Assembly (NCBI GenBank): GCA_963995505.1 | Contig: OZ023189.1 | Span: forward strand, 14,779,495-14,843,494 | DNA from: Hypericum androsaemum | Lineage: Eukaryota; Streptophyta; Magnoliopsida; Malpighiales; Hypericaceae | Reading direction: 5' to 3' | DNA: 64,000 nt | Shown: positions 1-13,384 of the stretch, piece by piece | Position numbering within the stretch: the first letter of the stretch is position 1 | How the letters are laid out: each line of letters opens with the position of its first letter | Notes under the pieces: model-generated | Told to the model about the DNA's origin: nothing | Database searches by the model: none | The model's input: only the letters and a program-made list of their open reading frames with translations | Made by a program: the position numbers and the translations under genes

Positions 1-729
1 AAGTAAAAGCGAAAAGGCAAATGAGGCAGGAAGGAGCAATGAAAAGGGAGAGAGCACTTGCTTATGCATTGTCTCAACAGGTAATTAAGCTCAAATTCTT
101 GAGCTTCATCCAACTGTCATTTCATTACTGCTCTGCTTTGTCTCATTGGTTACTTGCAGCAAGCAAGAGCATGCCCTAGCCCTTTGAGAAGGACGAACAA
201 GGTCGCAATGCCTTTGAAGCATCAAAGGCCGGATAGCAGCACCGCTAGCTGGACCTGGCTAGATCGGTGGATGGCTAACAAGCCGTGGGAGAACATCCCC
301 GGAAACACTGTCAATTCCCAATTGCATAAAATTTCGTCGGAGAATTCATTTTCGAGGAAGAGTGAAGATAACATTGCTGCATTCTACTCAGATATGGCCA
401 AGCATGGTGCAGTAAATGTGCGAAGGAATGGTGTCACCTCCAAGGTACTCGCAAGGCCTCCTGCTGTCAGGGATGTTCTGCAATCATCATATTCTGCACC
501 GAGTTCTGAAACCTTCCGCGACGAAAATTCTGCCTCAACCTCATCCACATCTGCTTCCCCAATTCCATTATCAAGAAACAAACTGTCACTGAACAAAGCA
601 GTAGAAGAGAACTATAACAGGAAACCGAGCTACATGAATCCCCCAGAGTCGATCAAGGCGAAGCAGCAGAAAGCTAGCTGGTACTCTACACACAAAGTTC
701 GAAGGCCGACAGGGAGGCACACTTCATGA
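1..729 (+). CDS. IQD (IQ67-domain) protein, 3' end, two exons
   Basis: IQD proteins are plant calmodulin-binding scaffolds tied to microtubules and plasma-membrane domains. Only the C-terminal part is here. Exon 1..80 reads in frame to MKRERALAYALSQQ, the conserved end of the IQ67 helix region, and ends CAG|GT. An acceptor at 158-159 opens the last exon, 160-729. That exon has the family tryptophan motif WTWLDRWMANKPWE and, near its end, the DUF4005 motif KPSYMNPPESIKAKQ, then a basic tail and TGA at 727-729. Between them lies a Ser/Thr-rich low-complexity stretch. Phase is kept across the 79-bp intron. The IQ motifs themselves lie before the window, so the paralogue number cannot be given. 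No damage is visible in the part seen. Confidence 0.9.
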
Positions 730-1965
730 AGGATCAAGGAAGGTCATAAAACATGTTCGAGCTGCGGTTTTCTGCATCTGTCAACTTCAACTGCTTGTTG
801 CTATTGCTTTATGTATTGAATTCTACTGCTTACTCGCATCAAATATGGGATTGATGCTGAGGACCAATTTACAGCCTTTGACCCTATTATATACATATAC
901 ATGTACATGTACATGTAGTAGTATATATATACTTTGAGCGAGGAATAGTATTGTATTGCCCTGCCTGCGCTCTCAGTTTGTAGAGTGACCCTTTTGATTG
1001 CATATGAATGCTATTATGGCAATTGATTTCCGATGCTACATGTTTCTTGATTCTGTCTGATTCATTGTCTGAAGATAAAATGCAGACCAAAATGGTGACC
1101 ATGATAAATGTCCTACATTCTGAATATACAAAAGAATCTCTTCCTGTATGCTTTTGTCGGAACCACCTTGTATTCAGACATCTAACTAGACCGACTAATC
1201 TATTTTAAAATTAGGTTAGACCACAAAATAAGAAAACCCAATAATTGAATTTTTAATCTCTTGCATGTTTATTCAAGTGTCCACTTGGACTCATAATCTA
1301 AACAAGTGACCTCCAAGAGAACTAGATAGTCCTAATTGAGAAGTTCATGCATGAGCTCAGACATTTCCCTGATATCATATTAGTCATCTCTACCAATTTC
1401 CTGTCCATCCCATTGAACTAATCAAAATCAATGAGAGCTCCCCTTTCTGTTTTTGGTGGAAAATGGAAGCTTCCTTTTCTAAGCGACTTCTGCTTCTTTA
1501 TAGGACTTGGAACATTATGAACCTCATAAGGAAGAGAACATGAAAGAAGAGAACCAAAATAGAATTCAACTCTTTTAATACTGTTCTTAATTTACGTCTC
1601 TCAAATAAAAATACATCTTCGAGAGACCTATTCTTATATAAAATTCAATAATGCTCGATTTACGAGTCATAGTTGGAAGTTGGAACACGGTTGAAGCAAA
1701 TTTAACAAGTTACCCATCTTCAAAGCCAAGATATAATTGAATCTTGGAGTTACTCCTGAGTTACTAGTCATATTGTGGGATTGAGTAGCGTGTTTCTTTC
1801 CAATTACGTGTAATTTACTAAATCAGATTTCATTAATCTTTGCCCATCCGTCAGTATCTAATTATGATCTCCTCCCTCATCAATACTAATCCTAATGTTG
1901 ATTGCTTTTATCTCACTCATTTTACATGTGTTACCAACAAACAGTAGAAAGTATTATGGAATATT
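730..1965. other. IQD 3' flank and AT-rich intergenic DNA
   Basis: Probably holds the 3'UTR of the IQD gene in its first few hundred bases; a short TA/CATGTA simple repeat lies near 890-930. No convincing gene or mobile element was seen in the rest. Confidence 0.5.
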
Positions 1966-2330
1966 AGAGTCATTCTTATATAATTTATAAACATACATCT
2001 GACTATCAACAACATAATACAATAATGTAAATGTAGCCGCAATACTAATCGGGTACTCTTTCTCTATTACGATATTTTTAAAACATTTTACCGTAATAAG
2101 ATTTTAATGAGATACCGGTGCAACCTATCACCCGCGATATAAAGGAAATTCACACCCATCCCACATGTATTATGTAAGTACTATTAATTTACCGATTAAA
2201 AATAATATAAGTTAAAATGCTAATTTAGAAATTATCCAACCATGCACTACATGTTAGTCAATCAATCTGCGAAAACAAACAAACATTTAACGGCACTTGG
2301 TGACGAGAGTCCTGCATAAAGAGTTAAATA
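1966..2330 (+). repeat. 365-bp direct repeat, copy 1
   Basis: Begins TTAGAGTCATTCTTA and runs to GCATAAAGAGTTAAA. It matches 3666-4035 in the same orientation with scattered substitutions and small indels. The two copies flank about 1.3 kb that contains the hAT-type MITE at 2607. The ends are not TG...CA, so LTRs are not supported. A segmental duplication or the arms of an unrecognised element are both possible. Confidence 0.65.
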
Positions 2331-2606
2331 AATTACCGCAAAGTATTTTTGATACGTCTTCTGGACATGAGTAGTGATATAGGACATGACAATACTGGAC
2401 AGACTTGGTTGTTCTTGCTGTCATGTCCTATGTTTGGTAACTTCAGTATATGATTAAATATTTAGTCAAGTTTTATGTTTGGTACAGTAGTATTTAAGTC
2501 TAAAATTTTGTTAAAGACAAAATTACCCTTCATGACAAAAAAAAAAATTCATTAATTCGAGTAAAATCGATCATTACAGTTATTAAAAATTATTGTACAA
2601 CAAAAC

Positions 2607-3042
2607 CATGGTTTTAAAAAATGCGGTCCGACCGGTGGACCAACTGGTTGGACCGCGAAACGGGCACTAGACCGGGTCGTTTTTAGGCTTTTGACCGGGG
2701 TCTGTACTAACCGGACCAAATCCAGTCGGACCGGCCAATTTTGAGGTCCATCCTGACCGGTCGAACCCGGTTAGTACAAAAATGGGCGAAATTGACTTTT
2801 TTGGTAGTTTTCGAGAAAAAAAAATTGATTTGACAAATTTATAAAGTAATAAATAAATAAATAAAATAGATTTATAGAGTGGAGAGATAAAAAATTAAGT
2901 CTACTTTTTTTGTATAGAAAATAAGTATATTTTAACCTACATATATATATTATTTAAAAATAAAATTTTTTTGGTCCGACCGGTCGACCCGGAGGATGGG
3001 AGAAATCCCGGGTCGGCCTCCGGGTCATTTTTTAAAACCATG
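2607..3042. mobile_element. hAT-type MITE, GGTCCGACCGG family
   Basis: Perfect terminal inverted repeats CATGGTTTTAAAAAATG / CATTTTTTAAAACCATG enclose about 436 bp. They are flanked by the 8-bp TSD AACAAAAC at 2599-2606 and 3043-3050. Subterminal GC-rich blocks resembling GGTCCGACCGGT face each other at both ends around an AT-rich centre. An 8-bp TSD is typical of the hAT superfamily. There is no coding capacity, so it is non-autonomous. Confidence 0.85.
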
Positions 3043-3665
3043 AACAAAACGAAATCCTTTCATTAAAAAATTCAAAACTAAATCCTTCAAACAAATTCTT
3101 ACACATTTGGATCATCGTAATTATAATACGAATATTTTTAATATACCATCACATAATTGATAAATATGTATATTTTTTGTAAATGTATAAATATTATTAA
3201 GAATTCTTAGTACATGTACAAGGTACAATCACGTCGTGTGTTGAATTCTCTAATACGAAAGCTTCATTAAAATACTATAGTGATAAATATGTATGTATTA
3301 ATCAAATATCTGAATTAACTATTTTATATCTTTATATGGATTTGTATCCAAAATATAAATTTTTAAAAGAAATAAATGAGTATACAAATATTGAATATTT
3401 GAATTCGAATTGAAATTTTTTGTATATGAGACCAAAAAATTATATATTAGAAAAAATGATTAGTTTTAATTTAGTTAAACTTGGTAAAGACATAAAAAAA
3501 GGAAAGAGTCTAGGATAATATGGTAAAAACTTAATATAAGAAATTTATGTCCTTGGACTGGGACAAACTTCCAATTTTGTTCCGTCCATTTCCTACGCCA
3601 AACATAAGCTTGGACAAAAATCTATGTCCAGTCTTGTCCAAACCATGGAAACAAATGCAGTCTTA

Positions 3666-4035
3666 GAGTCATTCTTATAAAATTTATAAACATACATTTG
3701 ACTATCAACTACATAATATAAGAATATAAATGTAGTCGCAACACTAACCGGGTACTCTTTCTCTATTACAAATTTTTAAAAATATTTTACCTTAATAGGA
3801 TTTTAATGAGGTACCGGTGCAACCTATCACCCACGGTATAAAGGAAATTCACACCCATCCCATATGTAATATGTAAGTACTATTAATTTACCGATTAAAA
3901 AAACCTACATAATATAAGTTAAAATGCTAATTTAGAAATTATCCAACGATGCACTACATGTTACTCAATCAATCTGTGAAAACAAACAAACATTTAACGG
4001 CACTTAGTGATGAGAGTCATGCATAAAGAATTAAA
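3666..4035 (+). repeat. 365-bp direct repeat, copy 2
   Basis: Second copy of the unit at 1966-2330, starting TTAGAGTCATTCTTATAAA and ending near GCATAAAGAATTAAA. Divergence is visible throughout, so the duplication is not recent. Confidence 0.65.
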
Positions 4036-5619
4036 TTGCAATCTTAACATGTCTTAAAGAGTTAAACAAAATTGTAGACTCGACTCAAATGGAAAAAAAA
4101 TAGAGACTCAATATTAGAAATAAGTTCACCACACATTGCAATCTTAACATATCTCTTCAAACGAAATTTATGAAGTTAAAGTTTGCACGATTTTTTACTT
4201 CACCAATCAATATAATATGAGACGAGAAACGTGAGAGCAACATCGGGTTACATGACCAACATGCTCTCGTACCATGTTAGGATGTTCATATTTAACTCAA
4301 AACTTCAATATGTGGTAGATTTTCACACTTATTAAACAAACTCATCACACTTATAATTAGCTATGTTACCATGCGAATATATAATCAAAATCATGTAATT
4401 ATAATGGTCCCGACATTCACGCATACAAAGAAGAAATTAAGGACCACAATGCATCAACATCAAGTCTTACCCGAATACGTACTTGCGGATCGCTTAATCA
4501 ATCTGTTTATCTCCCAAGCAAGAACGAGAAAAAGGAAAAGAGAGATTGCCCCGGAACACAACACAATTTTGTGAGCAATATTATGGTATTTGCTCGAAGT
4601 TTCACAATCAAATATGGTTCAGAGGTCAATTTCCAGTGGTGGCTAATTGCAATTGGTGCTTCGTTTGACCGTTTTCAAGTTCGTTGGAGTTTGACTTACA
4701 TTTTGTACATGATTTGGACTAACGTAATGTTGTACGTGTAGCTTGGGAATGGATAGTTTGGCTATGAAGTTTCCCACGTGGGAATCTTGGGCCTTCTAGG
4801 GCAAGAAAAAATTGGGGTTTTTCTTCTTCTAGTGGATGTGGACGTGTCTTGTGGGAATTTTTTTATGGTTTTGTTTTTTTAATGTCTAACATTCATAATC
4901 GAAAACGTTAGATCTTTTTTAGCAAGGTTTAAAAAATATATGTTTTGACAAGTTGGACTGCAACATGAGATCAAACTTGAGTCATTTTTTCCTAAACCTG
5001 GATGGTAGTTCAACTGACCTGTGTTCAATCGGTCAGATTGATCAGTTTACCCGGTTAGACCGATTAGTCTTCACAAAAAGCTTTGATTTTTGTGAGCATT
5101 ATTAGATTATAAGTGATTAAAAATATATGTAAATTATTAATTTTGTAGTAAAATTACAATATATTTATAGTTATTTGACATTTCAATACTAAATAAATTT
5201 TATAATATATTTTTTATTTAAAAAATCTCTTGTCCAATCAACAGCCAGACCAGTTAGACCTAATAAACTGAAAAACGGGAAAAATTTTGGGTCGTCCTCT
5301 ATTCGTTCTTAAAATATTGATATATAGGAGGCATCTCTCAAAATTATTTTCTGAAATGTACAAATTTTATTCTACATAATCAACTCGAAGTACATAAGTT
5401 CAGCTCCGGTACAACAACTGAGAATGCTCAAGACAAGCATTCGAAAAGAATAGAGTTACAACTCCAATTTCAGGCGCATAGGCCCATTGGAAGCAAGAAA
5501 GGAAATGCATCCACTAAGCTCTCTTACATTCGTAATTAAAGTCTGTAATCACTTTGAACCATTTTTTATCGGTGATAATATTGTTATTCGGGAGGAATAG
5601 ATGAGAGATAAGTGATGGA
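4036..5619. other. AT-rich intergenic DNA with a degenerate MITE
   Basis: No gene seen. A worn relative of the GGTCCGACCGG family lies at about 4925-5315: paired ggttta/ttaaaa ends and facing gaccggtt-like blocks, but no TSD recognised. Confidence 0.4.
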
Positions 5620-5925
5620 ATTGGTGCCACTGAGTGATGGTCTAGTGATTAAGGGTGGGAAATGAATTGATAAAACTCCAGCCTACTAGGTTTGAATTTC
5701 GGATTAAGCACAAATGTGTAATAATTTGTTTGAGATATAGTTCAAGTAATAAAAAAAATAAGAATATGAGTTTCGAATTTAGAGCGGAGAACCATGTTCA
5801 AATAATTGAAGAGTTAAAAAATTACTCAGTGCGGAAAATTGGATTGGAGTAAACCATAGTTCAAATAATAGTAGAGTTAAAAAATTACTCAGTGAGGAAA
5901 ATTGGATTGGAGTAAACCATAGACT
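5620..5925 (+). repeat. SINE-like tRNA-derived unit followed by a ~70-bp tandem duplication
   Basis: GATGGTCTAGTGATTAAGG resembles a pol III A box and GGTTTGAATTTC, about 40 bases later, resembles a B box. Just downstream a ~70-bp unit (GTTCAAATAATNGNAGAGTT ... GGATTGGAGTAAACC) occurs twice in tandem between about 5793 and 5925. The box spacing suits a tRNA-derived SINE, but the 5' end and TSD were not fixed. Confidence 0.45.
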
Positions 5926-7004
5926 TTCTTACATGGGCGTTGCTATGAAGAGAAGGGAAGCCAAATTAATGCGGGAATCGTACAGTATACTGTAATTTGG
6001 CTGGACCACCTGATCGATGTCCCGGGTGTTTTTTTTTTGTTTTTTATCAATTAATATCTAATAATATTTTCGCTCAAGATTCTTTCATCTTGATAATACA
6101 ATCACTAAAAACTAATTTAGAGTAGTGTATTGTGCATGGCTAATACAAATACTAAAAAACTACCAATAAGTATTTTAAATCAAACGGTGATAAAATTATT
6201 CTAATTTAATTAAGAAATTCCGAGTTCGAGCATTTGTGAACTTGACGATGTTAAATATTTGTTGAGAGACTGCTGTCACCTTTCAAAAATTATGTCTGGC
6301 TCGAAGCTAGATTAGTAACCAGATATGTGTCCGCATACTGGGTAGTATAGACAAAAAATTCTAACAACTAATTTAGTGGAGGATATTATTTTCCTTGGAA
6401 CCGGGATGAAAGTGACACATACCAAAACCAATCTTGCGCAATAGAGGACAAAGAATTACATAAGCCATATCCTTGCATGTACTTGGTTGTGATTGCTCAT
6501 TTTATAAATACGGCAAGAGACGAAAACGCCCGCAGCTATTGATCTATGATGGATGAGCAAACGAGGCAATGGAGTATTAATTGTTGCATGTGCATACATT
6601 AAATCAATTGGGAATCTTGTTAGGCCCTATGTCTTCCTTCGCAAGCGTTCCAGGCTTTTACTTTACCCTTTCGGAATCAAGAACCATAGATAAACCGAGG
6701 CCCCGTTAGTGTCCGGATATACATTTAACCTAATCCAAGTTTGAGTATTCTGATTATGAGGATAGAAAAATTTCTAGTACTTGATTTTTTTTTGAAGGAT
6801 ATGACTTTAGAAGTATTTCATTAAGTAGTAACGTTACAATACGAAAATACGGTGTGCATAAACCACAGTATGAGAACAAATAAGAAAGACATAACAATAC
6901 AACAGATAGTGTTGTGTACAATCCCGTCGTAGACAGTGTGGTCAAGTTGGTAAAGTTTTGGGTGGGTGGCTAGGGGTGGAGATCGGATTGAGTGGGAATT
7001 AAAA
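5926..7004. other. Intergenic, nothing recognised
   Basis: AT-rich sequence without a plausible reading frame, RNA gene or clear repeat on either strand. Confidence 0.4.
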
Positions 7005-7262
7005 AAAATTTATCTCCAGGTGGGGACTAAATTTTGAGCCGTCAGATTCGATTGTAAAATAATATCTTTAAATCTGATAGTCAATAACCTATTAGGTGAT
7101 AATAATTTGTATGCGAAGTGATATTGGTTTGCATGTGTAGTGATATTGGTATGATATTGGTTTGCATGCGAAGCGATAATAGTTTGCATGTATAGTAATA
7201 TTGGTTTGCATGTGGCCGTGATATTGGTTTGCTTTAGTCCCCACCAAATCTGCCCCCAGATG
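7005..7262. mobile_element. MITE-like unit with internal minisatellite
   Basis: Short inverted ends built around GGTGGGGACTAAA (left, ~7020) and TTTAGTCCCCACC (right, ~7232) surround a run of imperfect ~22-30-bp repeats with core GATATTGGTTTGCATG (about 7100-7230). The TSD was not determined. The internal repeats resemble in style those of the elements at 10538 and 59754. Confidence 0.5.
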
Positions 7263-7830
7263 GGTGTGTGGGTGTGTGTGTGAAAATGCCTAGATGGGTA
7301 TAAAAAATGATTTAATAAAATGTGTTCGGATCATGCCTTGGGGCCAATCTCGGTTCGATTTAACCCAAATTACGTCTCTTGTTTAAATGGTAGTCAATAA
7401 CGTTGACCACCGGTTCAACTAGTCAGACTAGCCGGTTAACTTGGTTATACCGGTCAGTCCAAAAAAAGTAAATTTTTAAATAATTTATATTTTAAAATAA
7501 CTTTTTAGACCTTGTCAACATTTAAGAATGCACTTGAGATGTACACTTTTGAAGGAAAAGCCATTTACAATAACCTCGTGGCTTTTAGCGTGCATGATGG
7601 TGAGTATTAAATCTACAGAGATATAACATCTGTACAAGAAAAATGTTTTATTATCTCCAAATATTAAGTCAAGAACATAAGAAATAGCGCCACATCAAGT
7701 ACGTAACTATTTTTGTTTAAGTAAAGTACGTAACCATTATTAGAATAATCGACCAGCATTTCTTTCTGGGTCTGACGAATTTCGAGTCGGAGTAGAATTT
7801 TTGTATGCTCTCAAAACTTTACAATAAGTA

Positions 7831-8213
7831 CGGTCTTAAAAAATGCGGTCCTACTACTCAGGACCAACCTCGTGTCATTTGACCCCAAATCTGGCTCTAG
7901 TTCAATCGTTGTTGACCACTGGTTCAACTAGTTAGATCGACCAGTTTATTTGGTTAGACCGGCCGTCCCAGCCAAAAATACTTTTTTAAAAAACTTATAT
8001 TTTGAAATTTAAAAATGATTGAATTATAATTTTGATACTTATACGTTATAATTTTGCAATAAAATTAGATAATATTGATAATTATTTCCTATTTTAATAA
8101 TAAATATAGTAAATAACATATATTTTTAATATAAAACTCTAGTCTGACCGATAGGACCCGATGACAAGAGAAATCACTCATGGACCTCCATGACAATTTT
8201 TTAAAACCATGCC
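7831..8213. mobile_element. hAT-type MITE, GGTCCGACCGG family, diverged
   Basis: Ends CGGTCTTAAAAAATG and CAATTTTTTAAAACCATG are worn versions of the 2607-3042 terminal repeat. AATAAGTA on the left and AATAAATA on the right are a possible 8-bp TSD with one mismatch. A further fragment of the same family with facing accggtt blocks lies at about 7330-7530. Confidence 0.6.
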
Positions 8214-10528
8214 AATAAATATTTAACAATGATGAGTTCTCAATAACTCAAACTCTTACCTCTTAGTTAACTTAAAACAATTCTATTGTCATTCAATCTC
8301 CAAATGCTTATTAGTGCGTGTATATAATGTACAAAAGATGTAGATATTAGCGTTAGTGGCGCTTAATTAATTTTTAGGTAGGCCGTAATTTTCAGCCAAA
8401 TGCTCAAATTAATTACAATTAGCCCTCTTCCCAATGTTGACAACCCAGCTAAACGTTTTATGTTAATGTCAAGACAATGAAAATCATTGCTTGTAAATCT
8501 CCCATCGTGACCAAATTCTTAACTCTAGGAATATTTCCCGTTTGAATTATATATCAGCAGTCACTTTTTTAATTGTTTAATTTCATATATATAGTATGTA
8601 TTCTTCATCTAGCGAGAGCACAAGTAGGTGGTGGAGATGAAAAGCCAGTCCATTAACAAGTTATTATGGCACAAGTCCCAAATTCAACTGCGATTTTGAT
8701 GTTTGGTAAGAAAAGGAAATTAACTATTAGTTAATTATGGAAAGATCAGATGAGAAATTAATACATTCTAGTTACAATTGTATTGAGTTTATTTATAAGT
8801 GTGGAACTTTGTTTACTTATTGTTTTAAGATTTTGATTTTGATATAAAAATTCTAACAATGTATCAAATCAAATCAGGATGATCCGTTGCCCATTGTTCT
8901 TTTAACAAGTCAAAGTTTATTTATTCGAAAAAATAATCACCAATATCTGTGGTGCTGTTTGCACGAACAATGTCTCATGACAAATTGACGAAGTTAAAAC
9001 TCTTGTAAACATCGACTTGGCGAGCTTCATTTGAGGGACCGCATGAGCCTTGTGTTAACACGTTGACAAAGTTAAAACTCGTACAAATTTTGACTCGATA
9101 AGATTCATTTGAATGAACGTATTAAGATTATATGATAGTTGTGTGTGTGGTAAATTAGTTTGTAGGTATGGTAAATTCAAGTACGCATAATATCTTTGAG
9201 TTCACACACATATATTTGCATCCCCAATAAGATATTTATCACATATGGCAATCATCCTTATTTTACTCCATCGAGAAACTTTTACAGAAGTGCATGCCCT
9301 AGCTAGCTAGCTAAAGTTAATGCATTGCTTTATCAATTATATGCATAGCTAAAAATATTGACATGCATGGATTTGCCAGCTAATTAAGATGCACGCCAAA
9401 TAGATCAGTTTGCTACCGAGAAGGATATGAGTCATCAATATTCATTCCAACGATTGAGTTTTTTTAAAGGTAAAAGTGTGTTAATAGAATAATATTTACA
9501 TATTACACAAAAAGCGTGCGTACAATTCTCTCACACAATCCAAAGATTGACCTTGTACAATAATTGAGCTAAGTGTATGCACTGGAGCTGTTTTTCTTTT
9601 CTTTTTCGGAAGTATTTTATGATGGTTTTTGTGGAACATGAGAGTGATTATGCATTCTTTTATTAATAAGAATGGGCCTAGTGCCCTACTTTAAAAAAAA
9701 TAACGGCATTGCAAAATTTATATTAATGAAAATTTGATAAAATTTAATAAAAAGTTGAAAGATATATGGTGATTATATTAATATTTTTTGTGAGACTGAG
9801 CTACTTTATGATAACAAGACAAGGACAATCACACACATTAACTTTGGGAAGTAGTTGGGACCATCTTTCATCGGGAAATTTGAGCTGTTTATTAATGGTA
9901 AGAATTCTCCTGCGGATCGTTTTGAACCGGACTGAACTTATTTTTTTTAAAGAAAAATATTTATGGACATCAACTCAACTAATTAATTTATATTTTAGTT
10001 GATTAAAATTTTTGAACGACAAACCAAATAATCCTTCTCGCTTCCTGTTTATGTCGAGAAATTGTGAGGCTAGCCTGCGGTTGATTATTTATATAATGTT
10101 AAGTTAGAACTTATCAATAATCTCTTTAATTAACGATGTTTCTTAAATATGTTATTATCTTTTTTTATTTAGGCCACGCGTGTTCACAAGTAATAAATAA
10201 TAAATTTAATTATTTATTATTTTGGCGATTATTTTTTGATAAATAAAATTGTACTTGCATCGGATTATGCTGAAAAGCCTGGTGTAATCGGATGGCTCGG
10301 CAACCCCGGTGTAATCTTTGTAAGTCCTGCTTATTTTTAATGAAAGTCGTTTTATCTTTCAAAAAAATATATTACAAAGGATAGCAAACTCTAAAAGAAA
10401 TTGAATTTCAAATTCAAGTTGAAGTTGAAGTACATATTGTCTTTTTTTTAAATAAAGTCATTTTATCAATCACTCCACTTATGTACATCAATGGACATCT
10501 ATCGCAATAAATTCTCGTGTGATGCTCC
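8214..10528. other. Intergenic, no gene seen
   Basis: AT-rich. At 10255-10375 the text TTGTAAGTCCTGCTTATT followed by an A-run looks like the 3' tail of a LINE or SINE, without a recognisable body. No other feature could be supported. Confidence 0.35.
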
Positions 10529-10537
10529 AAGAAAAAC

Positions 10538-10940
10538 GGGTTTGGATTGGGTACGAAATATTCCCATTCTGAACCGTTTGAAGTGAAGACATTCAGAAGT
10601 TTTTTGTAAAAATGCTAAAATACGGGGACCAAAATGAAAAAATTTACGTAGGCTGGTATCTTAAACGGAACATGCTAGTATCGCAAACACATGCCGGAAC
10701 AAAGGTCGGTATCACATAACGGCACATGCTGGTATCGTGACCTGGTTATGCCGGTATCGTGACCTGGTTATGCCGGTATCGCAAAACAAAGGCCGGAACA
10801 AAGATTGGTATTACATAACGGCACATGTCGGTATCGTGACTGGGGCATGCCGGTATCGTAAACGGAAAATGCTGGTGCGGTCTTCTTTCACTCCAAACCG
10901 TTCGGAATAAATTTCTTTACTCTGGACCCAATCCACTGCC
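10538..10940. mobile_element. TIR element with ATGCCGGTATCG internal repeats
   Basis: Terminal repeats GGGTTTGGATTGGGTACG (left) and the complement of CTGGACCCAATCCACTGCC (right), then a facing copy of the gaaccgttt/aaaccgttc block. About 9-bp TSD: AAGAAAAAC / AAGAAGAAC (one mismatch). The centre holds tandem-like repeats of GGCATGCCGGTATCGT type. Same family as 56106-56408 and 59754-60313. Confidence 0.75.
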
Positions 10941-11169
10941 AAGAAGAACATCTTGATGTCCATTAGAATCAATCTGGAGCACACTTTAAAAGACAAGAAA
11001 GTCCTAAAAAAATCAAAAATAAAAGATAATTGATACAAGTAGTAACAAATTTGATATTTTTTTATACGTAGAAGTTTATTGACAATGTAATAAGCAGTAT
11101 ATTTACAAGTATAGAACCTAAGAAAATTAGTACAAATAGTAACCAACTTGAATTCTTTTAAGGAGATCT

Positions 11170-11300
11170 TGAATTCAAACTTTTTTTGGAAAGGTAAATT
11201 TTTTATACCAAGAATTACACGGTGCCACGACTTGGATTATGAATCTCTGTCAAATTATCCTACAGGCTACATCTTGTGCCGTTGAGCCAAGTGCCTTTTG
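11170..11300 (-). repeat. SINE-like element
   Basis: Read on the minus strand, TTGGCTCAACGGCACAAG stands where a tRNA A box would be and GAGATTCATAATCC where the B box would be, ending in TTGGTATAAAAAATTTACC. It aligns over its whole length with the copy at 13385-13495, whose B box is canonical, so the two define a tRNA-derived family. Confidence 0.5.
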
Positions 11301-13384
11301 GCAGCTTGAATTCAAATTTTAAGGATAAAAAATACAATTTAAAGAGCCGCCCTAAATAGATTATGAATGCTTAACTGAATAACAGAGTTAAAAATATATT
11401 TTTGTTTTATAAGCATGCGGAAAATTTTATAACGCCTCGATGGATTACAAAGGAGGGAAAAAGAACAAATAATTGTCCAAGAAAGGCAACCATAGACTCC
11501 TAGAAATCATTACAAAGTAAAAAAAAACTATATGAACATTTTTTTAGTTTAATCAAAAAATATTGAGTTTATATTCTTGAGAGTGAAGGAGTGTTTAATA
11601 CTTGTTGAGAAAAATTTACTACATTTTAAAAGTTCATCTAACTCGAACATAAATTAATTAGCTCACTACTATTAGAATATCAAATTTTCTAAGAAAAAAA
11701 GTAAAGAACAGAATTCTATCAGTGTTAGAGCTCGGCCCAGTTCATTGTATCTGGTTAACGCAGCCATAATGACATGCTTTGGTACGTAGTTATTATGTTT
11801 TACCTCTATGCCGGTCGACGATGATTCTTATCATATCATTGGGATTTTTCAACTTAAATTTAGATAAATCGAATTAACAAGTATTTGAATCTGTTCTAAA
11901 TAATATTATATTTTTTCAATCGGAAAACCCATTTCTTATTCATTTGTCTCATATTCCTCTGATAGTTAGTTGCTGAATTTCAGAAAATAATATGACTTCC
12001 TAATTTTTTTTGCTGATTGAGTTTGGCCTCATTTGACTAATTGCATATAATATACTAAGAACAAATTTTAAAGAAAATATATTGATTTTGGAAAACGAAC
12101 AATTACTTTAATTTATTTGATACCATGTACACTGACTCGCATAGCTTGTAGAAATATTCTACAAAGCTTTTGACCGATGAAAATATCTTTCAAGCTCCTA
12201 ACAAATACATGGTAAAAGACAATAATGTCCTTAAAAAATATTTCAAAAAATAAATTGCGGAAAATAGGCCCCTCTTGTTTTTTAGAGAATTCTTGTCTTC
12301 TCCCAATACATTTTCGTCAGCCTATTTGTTAATTTTTTTATAAAACTAAAATGCAGGTAGTTATATCTAATCCTAAATTTCTTTCTCCAAAATTTTATTA
12401 AAAATCAACGATAAAAATATTCACAATCAGGTCACAGAGATGACCATAAATTACCTCAATTATTGGAACATCTATGAAAAGTGCAACTAAAGATATGGAA
12501 ATAAACTGGATGCACTTTTTTTCCTGAGCTTTTCTTTTAAAACTTTTTTATTTCCTGATCTCTACATGCAATTTAAATTGGATTGTGCCACGACGAGAAA
12601 AAATGGATTTTGACTGTCAAGCTGTTGTGGCTACATTGGGGAGTAGTTGGACTTCATACTTTCTGATTTTGATTTTATCAAAAGAGTAAAATTCAAATTT
12701 TGAAAATTTTTTGACGGTGCTAGTGGTGATGGACCAATTAGTACAATTTTGCGAACGTTAGAGAGTAATTACACTATACGAAAGATGAGACTAACCATGC
12801 ATTAGTACAAAGTTAAGGACATGGTAGTATTTTTTCTGTTAAAATATCAACACTATGAATTGGAAAAATTCGTTTACACTCTTGTTTCAAGATTTGAATT
12901 ATGAACGTAAATTTCAATACTCATAAATTTTCACCGCAGCTTATGTTATTAGAGCTAAGTTTCAAGATTGAGATTATATGCGTTCAATCAACTACTACAT
13001 TCACCGTCAGAATTTAGATTTTTTGTTTAGCGATTTTTCTACGTGATATAAAATATCGGGAACGTTTATTGAAAAAAAATTAAGTTTCAAGGGCTAATTA
13101 ATAGAATCGAAATGCAAGTCCTAGATGGACCTTTGAATACAAAACTAAGGAGGGGGGAGGATCCACCAGCAAATTTCTGGTGGCCCTTTGGAAAATAGTA
13201 CATGCATGCATAAACGTGGTAAAAGCTAGCCAGCCCCGCGTAGACGCACGTCCCTTTTAATGTAACGAATAAAGGAAAGGCAAATTTAAGGATAATTAAA
13301 TTTCAATTTCATCCATAACCACTAAAATCAACCCGAGCGAGAGAGTTGTTCTATCTTAATTAAATACGGGTTCGAGTTTTTCTG
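11301..13384. other. Intergenic, nothing recognised
   Basis: AT-rich, no reading frame of interest, no repeat pair found by eye. Confidence 0.4.

Noticed and set aside
1966..4035. LTR retrotransposon defined by the 365-bp direct repeats
   Set aside because: Repeat ends lack TG/CA, and no primer-binding site, polypurine tract or TSD was found.
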